Below, piece by piece: positions 1 to 5,890 of a DNA stretch of 6,458 nt. Where the stretch lies: the NCBI GenBank assembly GCA_024511045.1, contig JANEMG010000145.1, positions 1-6,458 on the forward strand, written 5' to 3'. Source of the stretch: Gammaproteobacteria bacterium (GTDB lineage Bacteria; Pseudomonadota; Gammaproteobacteria; Methylococcales; Methylomonadaceae). The stretch's first letter is position 1. Each line of letters begins with the position of its first letter. The notes beneath the pieces are model-generated. The model searched no databases, was not told the origin of the DNA, and saw only the letters and a program-made list of their open reading frames with translations. Made by a program: the position numbers and the translations under genes.

Positions 1-103
1 ACTTGAAAATTTAGCAGCCAGAAACAGCCGGCTAATAGAAACATATCACATATTAACAAATGCTTACGGCATTTTCTGGTGCTACTGTTTTGCTAAATTA
101 TGA
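1..103. other. AT-rich stretch with no recognisable gene
   Basis: GC content is about 36% over the first 120 bases (43 of 120), about 42% over the next 60, and about 60% from 181 on. All three forward frames carry stops here; in the frame of the downstream cyclic-nucleotide-binding domain the last one is the TGA at 101-103. No translated piece resembles the helical N-terminal part expected for that domain. The stretch could be an intergenic leader, the edge of an older insertion or deletion, or an assembly edge; the sequence alone does not decide. A loose -10-like TATACA lies at 115-120, but without a convincing -35 partner. Confidence 0.5.
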
Positions 104-427
104 TTTGCCAACGGTATACATTTTCTGCCGGCCGATACGATTTTTCATGAACATGACAAGGGCAATTCCCTGTATATACTGGTCAAGGGCAGGGTCGATG
201 TCTATCGCGAGGACGAACAGGGCGTCGACAGACATTTGGCGGAATTGCGGGAAGGCAGCCTGATCGGGGTGCACGCACTGGTGGCGGAAAAGAGCCAGCG
301 CTCCGCAACGGTGAAGGTAAAAACCTATGTGACGCTGCTGAAGTTGACCGCCGCGGATGTGCTGAGACTGGCCCGGGAAGCCCCGGAACTGGAAAGGCGT
401 TTGCGCGAAGCCGATTTGATGCTGTAA
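104..427 (+). pseudogene. Cyclic-nucleotide-binding domain gene, 5' end broken
   Basis: The 107 residues read from 104 to the TAA at 425-427 match the cyclic-nucleotide-binding (CRP-like beta-roll) fold. A strand with FLPADTIFHEHDKGNSLYIL corresponds to the family's F-x-aGd-IF-eGD-gdsLYil. It is followed by VKGRVDVYRED, then a LAELREGSLIGV turn, QRSATVKVKT (the phosphate-binding cassette arginine and serine), and a C-terminal helix ending in READLML. No DNA-binding domain follows, so it would be a stand-alone sensor domain. An in-frame TGA lies at 101-103 and there is no ATG, GTG or TTG in frame until TTG 236, which would leave out half the domain. The N-terminal helix expected before the beta-roll is also missing. 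The cassette glutamate expected after IG is valine, so cAMP binding is doubtful. It lies 10 bases before yoaA in the same direction. An ATG at 60 opens a different frame that overlaps this one, so a single frameshift between about 104 and 135 is an alternative to truncation. The domain assignment is firm; the broken status is an inference from this window. Confidence 0.6.
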
Positions 428-437
428 ATTGGCAGGT

Positions 438-2399
438 ATGGCTTCAGGCGGAACAGAACAGGCAGCAGCAGACAGGCACTGGCATTTGCAGCTCGAGGAG
501 TTTTTCAGCAGCGCCGGGCCGCTGCGCAGAATCATACCCAGCTACTTGCCACGGGCCGCACAGGTGGAGATGGCCGAAGCCATCGCCGAGGCGATCGAAT
601 CCAGGCGGCATTTGATTGCCGAGGCAGGCACCGGCACCGGCAAAACCTTCGCTTATCTGGTGCCGGCCATCCTGTCCGGGAAGAAGGTGCTCATCTCCAC
701 CGGTACCCGTAACCTGCAGGACCAGCTGTTCAACAAGGATCTGCCGCAGATCCGCGAGGCGCTGGCCGTGCCGTTTTCGGCGGCGGTGCTGAAGGGGCGC
801 AGCAACTATCTGTGCCTGTACCGGCTGGACAATGCCATGCATGCCAACAGGGGTTTCAGTCGCCAGGATGCCGCAGCCCTGGCGAAAATCCATGCCTGGT
901 CGAAACGTACCCGGAATGGTGACATCGCCGAGGTGTCCGATGTTCCCGAGGCATCACCGGTCTGGTTTCAGGCGACATCCACGCTGGACAACTGCCTGGG
1001 TCAGGACTGCCCCGATTTCAGCCGTTGTCTGCTGCTCAAGGCGCGCAGAAAAGCTCAGGAGTCGGAGATCGTGGTGGTCAATCACCATCTGCTTTGCGCG
1101 GACTGGTCGATCCGGGAAACCGGCTTTGGCGAGCTGCTGCCCAATGCCGAAGTGGTGGTCGTCGACGAGGCGCATCAACTGGCGGATACGGCATCCAATT
1201 TCTTGGGGGTGACGGTCAGCGCAAAACAGTTGCAGGATCTGTGCAGGGATACCGAACTGGAATTCTACAAGGATGCCGCCGACATGCCCGCCCTGCGCAG
1301 CGCCTGCGAGGATCTGCAGAAAGAGGTCAAGGATTTTCGCCTGTTGTTCGGGGTCGATGTCAGAAAAGGCGATTGGCGGGAGCTGGCGCACAATCCGAAA
1401 ATCAAGGCGGGCCTGGACAGTTTGACTGAGCAGTTGCAGGCGCTCGTTGCCGCGTTGAAGCCGGCATCGGTCAGAAGCAAGGGGCTGGAATCCTGCTATA
1501 AAAGAGGCCAGAATCTGGCGGCGACGCTGCAGGCCATCGTCGAAGATGACAGCGGTAAATGGATTCGCTGGTATGAAACCTACAAGCAGTCGTTTTCCCT
1601 GAACCGGGCGCCGCTGGACATTGCCTCGGAGTTTCAGAACTTCATGCAGCAGAACCAGGCCACCTGGATTTTTACTTCGGCGACCCTGAGCGTGGCGCAG
1701 GATTTCAGCCATTTTGCCAACAGTCTGGGCATCGTCGATGCGCACAGCCGCAGCTGGGAGAGTCCCTTCGATTATGCCGCCCAGTCATTGTTCTATCATC
1801 CGCGCAATTTGCCCATGCCTTCGGAACCGAATTATGTCCAGGCCGTGGTCGAGGTTGCGATACCGGTGCTGGAGGCCAGTGGCGGCAGGGCTTTTTTTCT
1901 GTTTACCAGTCATCGGGCGCTGCAGGAGGCCGCCCAACTGCTCGAGCAGCGCACCGGGCATACGCTGCTGGTGCAGGGCAGCCGGCCAAAATCCCTGCTG
2001 CTGGCGGAATTCAAGCGCCACGGCAATGCGGTATTGCTGGGCACTGCCAGCTTCTGGGAGGGCGTCGATGTCCGGGGTGAGGCCCTGTCCTGCGTGATCA
2101 TCGACAAACTGCCCTTTGCCTCGCCATCGGACCCGGTGTTGCAGGCCCGCCTGGAGGCCATGCGCCGGCAGGGACGCAACCCGTTTTTTGAACAGCAGTT
2201 GCCAAGCGCGGTGATCACCCTGAAACAGGGAGTCGGGCGTCTGATTCGCGACGTCAGGGATCGCGGCGTGCTGCTGGTTTGCGATCCGCGGCTGTTGAAG
2301 CGCTCCTATGGCCGGGTCTTTCTGGATAGTCTGCCGGCGATGCGGCGGACGCGGGACATCGAGGATGTGCAGGAATTTTTTGCCGGGCGGAGATCATGA
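438..2399 (+). CDS. yoaA: YoaA: XPD/DinG-like Fe-S ATP-dependent DNA helicase
   Basis: This is a 653-residue superfamily 2 helicase of the Rad3/XPD/DinG group, close in length to E. coli YoaA. Numbered from ATG 438, Walker A is AEAGTGTGKT at 61-70. Four cysteines at 126, 186, 191 and 197 are spaced as the 4Fe-4S ligands of this family and are followed by VVVNHHLLCAD. The DEAH box is at 243-246, SAT at 414-416, GTASFWEGVD at 535-544, and the arginine-finger motif QGVGRLIR at 597-604. All catalytic motifs look intact. In E. coli YoaA works with the HolC (chi) clamp-loader subunit in tolerance of stalled or chain-terminated replication forks; that role is carried over by homology. The adjacent tsaB is the same neighbour as in E. 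coli, which favours YoaA over DinG. A TTG at 429 would add three residues, and neither start has a well-spaced Shine-Dalgarno site (an AGG at 434-436 is too close). The start may depend on translation arriving from the preceding frame, whose stop is 10 bases upstream. The stop overlaps the tsaB start as ATGA. Confidence 0.93.
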   Translation: MASGGTEQAAADRHWHLQLEEFFSSAGPLRRIIPSYLPRAAQVEMAEAIAEAIESRRHLIAEAGTGTGKTFAYLVPAILSGKKVLISTGTRNLQDQLFNKDLPQIREALAVPFSAAVLKGRSNYLCLYRLDNAMHANRGFSRQDAAALAKIHAWSKRTRNGDIAEVSDVPEASPVWFQATSTLDNCLGQDCPDFSRCLLLKARRKAQESEIVVVNHHLLCADWSIRETGFGELLPNAEVVVVDEAHQLADTASNFLGVTVSAKQLQDLCRDTELEFYKDAADMPALRSACEDLQKEVKDFRLLFGVDVRKGDWRELAHNPKIKAGLDSLTEQLQALVAALKPASVRSKGLESCYKRGQNLAATLQAIVEDDSGKWIRWYETYKQSFSLNRAPLDIASEFQNFMQQNQATWIFTSATLSVAQDFSHFANSLGIVDAHSRSWESPFDYAAQSLFYHPRNLPMPSEPNYVQAVVEVAIPVLEASGGRAFFLFTSHRALQEAAQLLEQRTGHTLLVQGSRPKSLLLAEFKRHGNAVLLGTASFWEGVDVRGEALSCVIIDKLPFASPSDPVLQARLEAMRRQGRNPFFEQQLPSAVITLKQGVGRLIRDVRDRGVLLVCDPRLLKRSYGRVFLDSLPAMRRTRDIEDVQEFFAGRRS

Positions 2400-3082
2400 A
2401 AATACTGGCTGTTGAAACAGCGGCGGAAGCCTGTTCCGCGGCATTGTTCCTCGATGGTGAAATCCTCCAGCGCTGGCAGCTGGCACCCCGGGAGCATGCC
2501 CGATTGATTCTGCCGATGCTGGATGCGCTGCTGGCGGAAGCGGCGATCAGCGTGTATGCTCTGGACGCCGTGGCTTTCGGGCGGGGGCCCGGCTCCTTTA
2601 CTGGTGTGCGCATCGCCACCGGCGTCATTCATGGTGTGGCCTTTGGCGCCGATCTGCCGGTACTGCCGGTTTCGACATTGGCGGCCATGGCGCAGGCCTG
2701 TTTCGACGATCATCCTGCAGCAGCGGCCTTTACCGCGCTGGATGCGCGCATGGGGGAAATCTATTGGGCGGTGTATCGGCGCAATGCCCAGGGCCTGGCG
2801 GAATTAGTGGGAAAGGAGGTCGTCATTCCGGCCGGACAGATCCATTTTCCGGAGATCCAGGGCTATGGCATCGGCTCGGGTTGGGGTGCCTACGGGGCGC
2901 AGCTGCAGGAGCAATTGCAGGGGCTGGTCACGCATGTCGATGCCGATTGCCTGCCTGGGGCCGCGCCGCTCGTGCGTCTTGCCGCGGCAGATTTTGCCGC
3001 TGGCAAGGCGGTCCCGGTGGACGAGGCGCAGCCGGTGTATTTACGCGATCGTGTGGCAAAGAAAGAATCAGAGCGTCAATAG
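2396..3082 (+). CDS. tsaB: TsaB, tRNA t6A37 threonylcarbamoyltransferase complex subunit
   Basis: The 228-residue product matches TsaB (YeaZ), the non-catalytic ASKHA-fold partner of TsaD. With TsaE, the complex transfers the threonylcarbamoyl group to A37 of ANN-decoding tRNAs in the cytoplasm. Diagnostic segments are MKILAVETAAEACSAAL at 1-17, the family signature GPGSFTGVRI at 64-73, and FGADLPVLPVSTLAAMAQ at 83-100. Further on are DARMGEIYWAVY at 116-127 and the C-terminal PVYLRDRVA at 213-221. Length and both ends fit the family. The ATG at 2396 overlaps the yoaA stop by four bases, with GGAG at 2389-2392 as a close Shine-Dalgarno site, so translational coupling to yoaA is likely. tsaD and tsaE are not in this window. 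The next gene encodes a YrdC/Sua5-fold protein, thematically related to the same pathway. Confidence 0.95.
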   Translation: MKILAVETAAEACSAALFLDGEILQRWQLAPREHARLILPMLDALLAEAAISVYALDAVAFGRGPGSFTGVRIATGVIHGVAFGADLPVLPVSTLAAMAQACFDDHPAAAAFTALDARMGEIYWAVYRRNAQGLAELVGKEVVIPAGQIHFPEIQGYGIGSGWGAYGAQLQEQLQGLVTHVDADCLPGAAPLVRLAAADFAAGKAVPVDEAQPVYLRDRVAKKESERQ

Positions 3083-3085
3083 GGG

Positions 3086-3091
3086 TATAAT
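3086..3091 (+). promoter_or_regulatory. Candidate -10 box of an internal promoter for yciO
   Basis: A perfect TATAAT stands alone in GC-rich surroundings, three bases after the tsaB stop and 28 bases before the yciO ATG. If used, transcription would start near 3097-3098 and leave a leader of roughly 22 bases. No TTGACA-like -35 hexamer lies at the 16-18 base spacing, where the sequence is purine-rich, and there is no TG extension in front. Evidence therefore rests on the -10 match and its position between genes. Confidence 0.4.
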
Positions 3092-3119
3092 ATTTCGATT
3101 TGAGTGGCTGTTTCGACCC

Positions 3120-3740
3120 ATGGCACAATATTTCACCATCCACCCGGAGAATCCCCAGCCGCGCCTGATACGGCAGGCCGCGGCGATCGTGCAGAAGGGC
3201 GGCGTGATCGTCTATCCCACCGACTCATCCTATGCCATCGGCTGCCATCTCGGCGACAAGCAGGCGCTGGACAAGATTCGCCGCATCCGGCAGCTGGATG
3301 ACAAGCACAATTTCACCCTGGTCTGCAAAGACCTGGCGCAGGTTTCCACTTTCACCAAGATCGGCAATGATGCCTACCGCCTGATCAAGGCCCTGACGCC
3401 GGGGCCGTTCACTTTTATTTTGAATGCCACGCGGGAAGTGCCGAGACGCCTGCAGCATCCCAAGCGAAAAACCATCGGGGTGCGCATTCCCGACCATCCG
3501 GTGCTGCAGGCACTGCTGCAGGAGCTGGATGAGCCGCTGTTCAGTTCCACGCTGATACTGCCCGGCGAGCAGCAATCCCTGTCCGACCCCTATGAAATCC
3601 GGCAGAAGCTGGAGCGTGAACTGGACCTGATCATCGATGCCGGCATCGTCGACTATGCGCCGACCACGATCATTGTCTTCACCGACCATGGTCCGGAGAT
3701 CGTCAGACAGGGCAAAGGCGTCGCGCCGATGCTGGCATGA
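3120..3740 (+). CDS. yciO: YciO, YrdC/Sua5-family threonylcarbamoyl-AMP synthase-like protein
   Basis: The 206-residue product has the same length as E. coli YciO and closely resembles it end to end: MAQYFTIHPENPQPRLI at 1-17, KGGVIVYPTDSSYAIGC at 26-42, and RIRQLDDKHNFTLVCKDL at 55-72. The match continues with TPGPFTFIL at 93-101, KRKTIGVRIPDHP at 115-127 and PTTI at 181-184. The fold is that of TsaC/Sua5, which makes L-threonylcarbamoyl-AMP from threonine, bicarbonate and ATP for t6A synthesis. YciO is a distinct subfamily; the SAN-type segment of TsaC is replaced here by SSTLILPG at 142-149. Whether YciO supplies t6A precursor is unsettled, so I do not call it tsaC. The frame is open upstream to about 2865, but that part overlaps tsaB and is not YciO-like; ATG 3120 aligns exactly with the family start. 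No strong Shine-Dalgarno site precedes it. It lies 37 bases after tsaB and 29 bases before the protease gene. Confidence 0.92.
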   Translation: MAQYFTIHPENPQPRLIRQAAAIVQKGGVIVYPTDSSYAIGCHLGDKQALDKIRRIRQLDDKHNFTLVCKDLAQVSTFTKIGNDAYRLIKALTPGPFTFILNATREVPRRLQHPKRKTIGVRIPDHPVLQALLQELDEPLFSSTLILPGEQQSLSDPYEIRQKLERELDLIIDAGIVDYAPTTIIVFTDHGPEIVRQGKGVAPMLA

Positions 3741-3769
3741 CCATTGACTTGAATGCAAGGTAATAAATC

Positions 3770-4432
3770 ATGATGGAAGAATTGAGCATGATGCAGCGCA
3801 TCGTGGTATGGGTCCTGCCGGTGGTGTTCGCCATTACCGTGCATGAAGTCGCGCATGGCTGGGTGGCCAAGCAGTATGGCGACAAGACGGCCTGGATGCT
3901 GGGCCGGCTGACCCTGAACCCGATCAGGCATATCGATCCCGTGGGCACCATCCTGCTGCCCGGATTGCTGCTGCTAAGCGGAACCGGCTTCATCTTCGGC
4001 TGGGCCAAACCGGTGCCGGTCAATCCCGACAATCTGAAAAACCCCAAGCGCGACATGGCGCTGGTTGCCATGGCAGGCCCGGCAGCCAATCTGCTGATGG
4101 CGCTGGGCTGGGCGCTGCTGGCACGGTTTGCCATTCAAATCGACACGCCTTTTGCTTCGCTGCCGATGATCTACATGGGCATCGCCGGCATCAGCATCAA
4201 TCTGGTGCTGGCGATCATCAATCTGCTGCCCGTTCCGCCGCTGGACGGCAGCCGCATCCTGAGCGGGATGCTGCCGGATCGTCTGGCATGGCAGTACAAT
4301 CGCTTCGAACCCTACGGTTTCTACCTGCTGATTTTCTTGCTGGCGACCGGTTTGCTGGGCGCCATGCTGGGTTATCCCTTGATGGCGGCGCAGCAGCTGT
4401 TTTTCCAGATAGCCGGATTGTATCCAGGATGA
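3770..4432 (+). CDS. Short site-2 protease family (M50) membrane metalloprotease
   Basis: This 220-residue inner-membrane protein belongs to the compact, PDZ-less M50 family often found beside yciO and scpA in proteobacteria. The zinc motif HEVAH is at 25-29 within the first hydrophobic segment (about 11-30). Other family marks are LGRLTLNP at 44-51, DPVGT at 56-60, GWAKPVPVNP at 77-86, AGPAANLLMA at 102-111 and NLLPVPPLDGSRIL at 151-164. D159 is the third zinc ligand by homology. Further hydrophobic segments lie at about 58-76, 97-120, 134-155 and 183-208. All catalytic residues are present, so it should be an active intramembrane protease; the substrate is unknown. It lacks the PDZ domains of RseP, so it is not expected to act on the sigma-E pathway. 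ATG 3770 has AAGG at 3757-3760 nine bases upstream. ATG 3773 is an alternative. The stop overlaps the scpA start (ATGA). Confidence 0.9.
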   Translation: MMEELSMMQRIVVWVLPVVFAITVHEVAHGWVAKQYGDKTAWMLGRLTLNPIRHIDPVGTILLPGLLLLSGTGFIFGWAKPVPVNPDNLKNPKRDMALVAMAGPAANLLMALGWALLARFAIQIDTPFASLPMIYMGIAGISINLVLAIINLLPVPPLDGSRILSGMLPDRLAWQYNRFEPYGFYLLIFLLATGLLGAMLGYPLMAAQQLFFQIAGLYPG

Positions 4433-5241
4433 ACGAAGTGACGGTTGAGGCCGCGACAGAAACGCCGCCGCTGGCGATCGTTTGCGGTCAGCCGTACCAG
4501 GACCTGCCGAAGGACCTGTATATTCCACCCGATGCCCTGCAGGTGTTTCTGGAGGCTTTTCAGGGCCCCCTGGATCTGCTGCTGTATTTGATAAAAAAAC
4601 AGAATCTGGATATTCTTAACATACCCATCGCCCAGATCACCAGGCAATATATTGCCTATATCGACATGATGCAGGGCTTGCGGCTGGAACTGGCCGCGGA
4701 ATATCTGGTGATGGCGGCTTTGCTGGCGGAGATCAAGTCGCGCATGCTGCTGCCCCGGCAGCCCGAAGTCGGGGAAGACGAAGAGGACCCCAGGGCCTGC
4801 CTGATCCGCCGCCTGCAGGAATATGAACAGATGCAGAGGGCGGCTGAAGAGATCGACCGCCTGCCAAGACAGGAGCGTGATGTTTTTACCGTAGCGGCGG
4901 ATGTCGCCATGATCGAAATAGAAAAACGACAGCCGGATCTGCACCTGGCTGAAATCATGCTGGCCTTTCAGGACGTGCTGCGCCGCGTGGAGCAGTTGAG
5001 CCACCACCACATTACCAGAGAACCCTTGTCTGTCCGTGAGCGAATGTCAACCATTTTGGAAACTCTTAAAAACGCGGATAATCTCGTTTTTTCAGCGCTG
5101 TTCACAGTCAGTGAAGGTCGACACGGGGTGGTGGTGTCATTTCTTGCCATCCTCGAACTATGCCGGGAAGGACTTGTCGAAATTATCCAGTCCGAACCCT
5201 TCGCCGAGCTGCGGATCAGAAACCGTACTGCTGCCGGCTGA
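4429..5241 (+). CDS. scpA: ScpA, segregation and condensation protein A (kleisin)
   Basis: The 270-residue product is the kleisin that bridges the SMC heads and binds a ScpB dimer, helping chromosome compaction and segregation on the nucleoid. The family hallmark FQGPLDLLLYLIKKQNLDIL at 44-63, part of the N-terminal helical domain that contacts the SMC neck, is followed by IPIAQITRQYIAYI at 65-78. Then come LELAAEYLVMAALLAEIKSR at 86-105 and the acidic linker GEDEED at 115-120. The C-terminal winged helix, about 200-265, includes VSFLAILELCREGLVEIIQ. About 38 residues precede the first conserved block, a modest extension. The frame is open back to 4288, but that part lies inside the protease gene. 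ATG 4429 overlaps the protease stop by four bases, with AGG immediately before it, so translation is probably coupled. scpB follows after 22 bases. The SMC partner itself is not in the window; many gammaproteobacteria carry MukBEF instead, so a cognate SMC gene should exist elsewhere. Confidence 0.94.
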   Translation: MNEVTVEAATETPPLAIVCGQPYQDLPKDLYIPPDALQVFLEAFQGPLDLLLYLIKKQNLDILNIPIAQITRQYIAYIDMMQGLRLELAAEYLVMAALLAEIKSRMLLPRQPEVGEDEEDPRACLIRRLQEYEQMQRAAEEIDRLPRQERDVFTVAADVAMIEIEKRQPDLHLAEIMLAFQDVLRRVEQLSHHHITREPLSVRERMSTILETLKNADNLVFSALFTVSEGRHGVVVSFLAILELCREGLVEIIQSEPFAELRIRNRTAAG

Positions 5242-5263
5242 AAGCAATACCACGGAACTGGAT

Positions 5264-5890
5264 ATGGAAACCAAACGCATCGTCGAAGCCCTGTTGTTCG
5301 CCGCCGACAGGCCGATGACCGTGAAGCAGCTGCAAAATGTTTTTCCCGAGCTGGAACGGCCCGACAGCGGCGAGATTCAGGCTGCCATCGAGGCGATCAT
5401 CGAGGATTACCGGCAGCGGCCGGTGGGCTTGTGCCTGGTGGCCAGTGGCTACCGTTTCCAGGTCAGGGAAGAAATGGCGCCATGGGTGTCCCGGCTGTTC
5501 GCCGAGAAACCGCCAAAATATTCGCGCGCGCTGCTGGAAACCATCGCCATCATCGCCTACCGGCAGCCCGTCACCCGTGGTGATATCGAGGATATCCGGG
5601 GTGTCAGCGTCAGTTCCAATATGCTCCGGACGCTGCTGGAACGCGAATGGATCAAGGTCGTGGCACATAAGGAAACGCCCGGCCGGCCGGCCCTGTATGG
5701 CACGACCCGGCAGTTTCTCGATTATTTCAATCTGGCGTCGCTCAGCGAATTGCCGACCCTGCAGGAAATTCAGGAAATTCAGGAATTCGAGCCCGCATCA
5801 ATCAACACTATTCAATCCGATCAGGAGCAGAGTGAAAACCAAGCCGAAGAAGAACAGGCCGACGCGCCGGTTGCAGCATCCATCGAATAA
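5264..5890 (+). CDS. scpB: ScpB, segregation and condensation protein B
   Basis: The 208-residue product is the winged-helix accessory subunit that dimerises and clasps the middle of ScpA in the SMC-ScpAB complex. Family segments are KRIVEALLFAADRPMT at 4-19, YRFQVREEMAPWV at 63-75 and YSRALLETIAIIAYRQPVTRG, read over 86-106. The most diagnostic stretch is IRGVSVSSNMLRTLLEREWI at 111-130, followed by GRPALYGTT at 140-148. After about residue 165 the tail is low-complexity, Q- and E-rich (LQEIQEIQEFE, then EQSENQAEEEQAD) and probably disordered. The frame is open back to 5036, inside scpA, but homology starts at ATG 5264. Only a weak GGA at 5254-5256 precedes it. The last 59 bases overlap the start of rluB, so the tail is constrained in two frames. 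Confidence 0.93.
   Translation: METKRIVEALLFAADRPMTVKQLQNVFPELERPDSGEIQAAIEAIIEDYRQRPVGLCLVASGYRFQVREEMAPWVSRLFAEKPPKYSRALLETIAIIAYRQPVTRGDIEDIRGVSVSSNMLRTLLEREWIKVVAHKETPGRPALYGTTRQFLDYFNLASLSELPTLQEIQEIQEFEPASINTIQSDQEQSENQAEEEQADAPVAASIE
5762..5788 (+). repeat. Three tandem 9-base units in the scpB tail
   Basis: CAGGAAATT occurs at 5762-5770 and 5771-5779, followed by a diverged third copy CAGGAATTC at 5780-5788. In frame with scpB this gives QEIQEIQEF. Changes in copy number would add or remove three residues without shifting the frame. It looks like slippage in a disordered linker rather than a mobile or regulatory element. Confidence 0.7.
5823..5827 (+). promoter_or_regulatory. Ribosome binding site deciding the rluB start
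   Basis: AGGAG lies four bases upstream of the GTG at 5832, inside the scpB coding region. No ATG exists in the rluB frame before the conserved S4 domain, and the only other near candidate, TTG 5871, has no comparable site. This supports GTG 5832 as the start. Confidence 0.6.

Noticed and set aside
90..120. Possible promoter TTGCTA...TATACA
   Set aside because: The spacing is 19 bases and both hexamers are poor matches in AT-rich DNA where chance hits are expected.
60..263. 67-codon frame starting at ATG 60 as a separate small gene
   Set aside because: From about 104 it overlaps the cyclic-nucleotide-binding frame, which clearly carries the protein signal, and there is no ribosome site before ATG 60. 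It is kept only as a possible frameshifted 5' end.
954..1745. Long open frame (263 codons) on the minus strand inside yoaA
   Set aside because: It is fully antisense to a well-conserved helicase, its translation resembles no family I know, and such frames are common opposite GC-rich genes.
2865..3119. Upstream extension of the yciO frame
   Set aside because: It overlaps tsaB in another frame and is arginine/cysteine-rich without family similarity; YciO homology begins exactly at ATG 3120.
3225..3758. Minus-strand open frame of 177 codons opposite yciO
   Set aside because: It mirrors the yciO coding frame and has no recognisable domain.
4288..4428. Upstream extension of the scpA frame
   Set aside because: It lies inside the protease gene out of frame; ATG 4429 with an ATGA overlap is the natural start.
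5036..5263. Upstream extension of the scpB frame
   Set aside because: It lies inside scpA out of frame; ScpB homology begins at ATG 5264.
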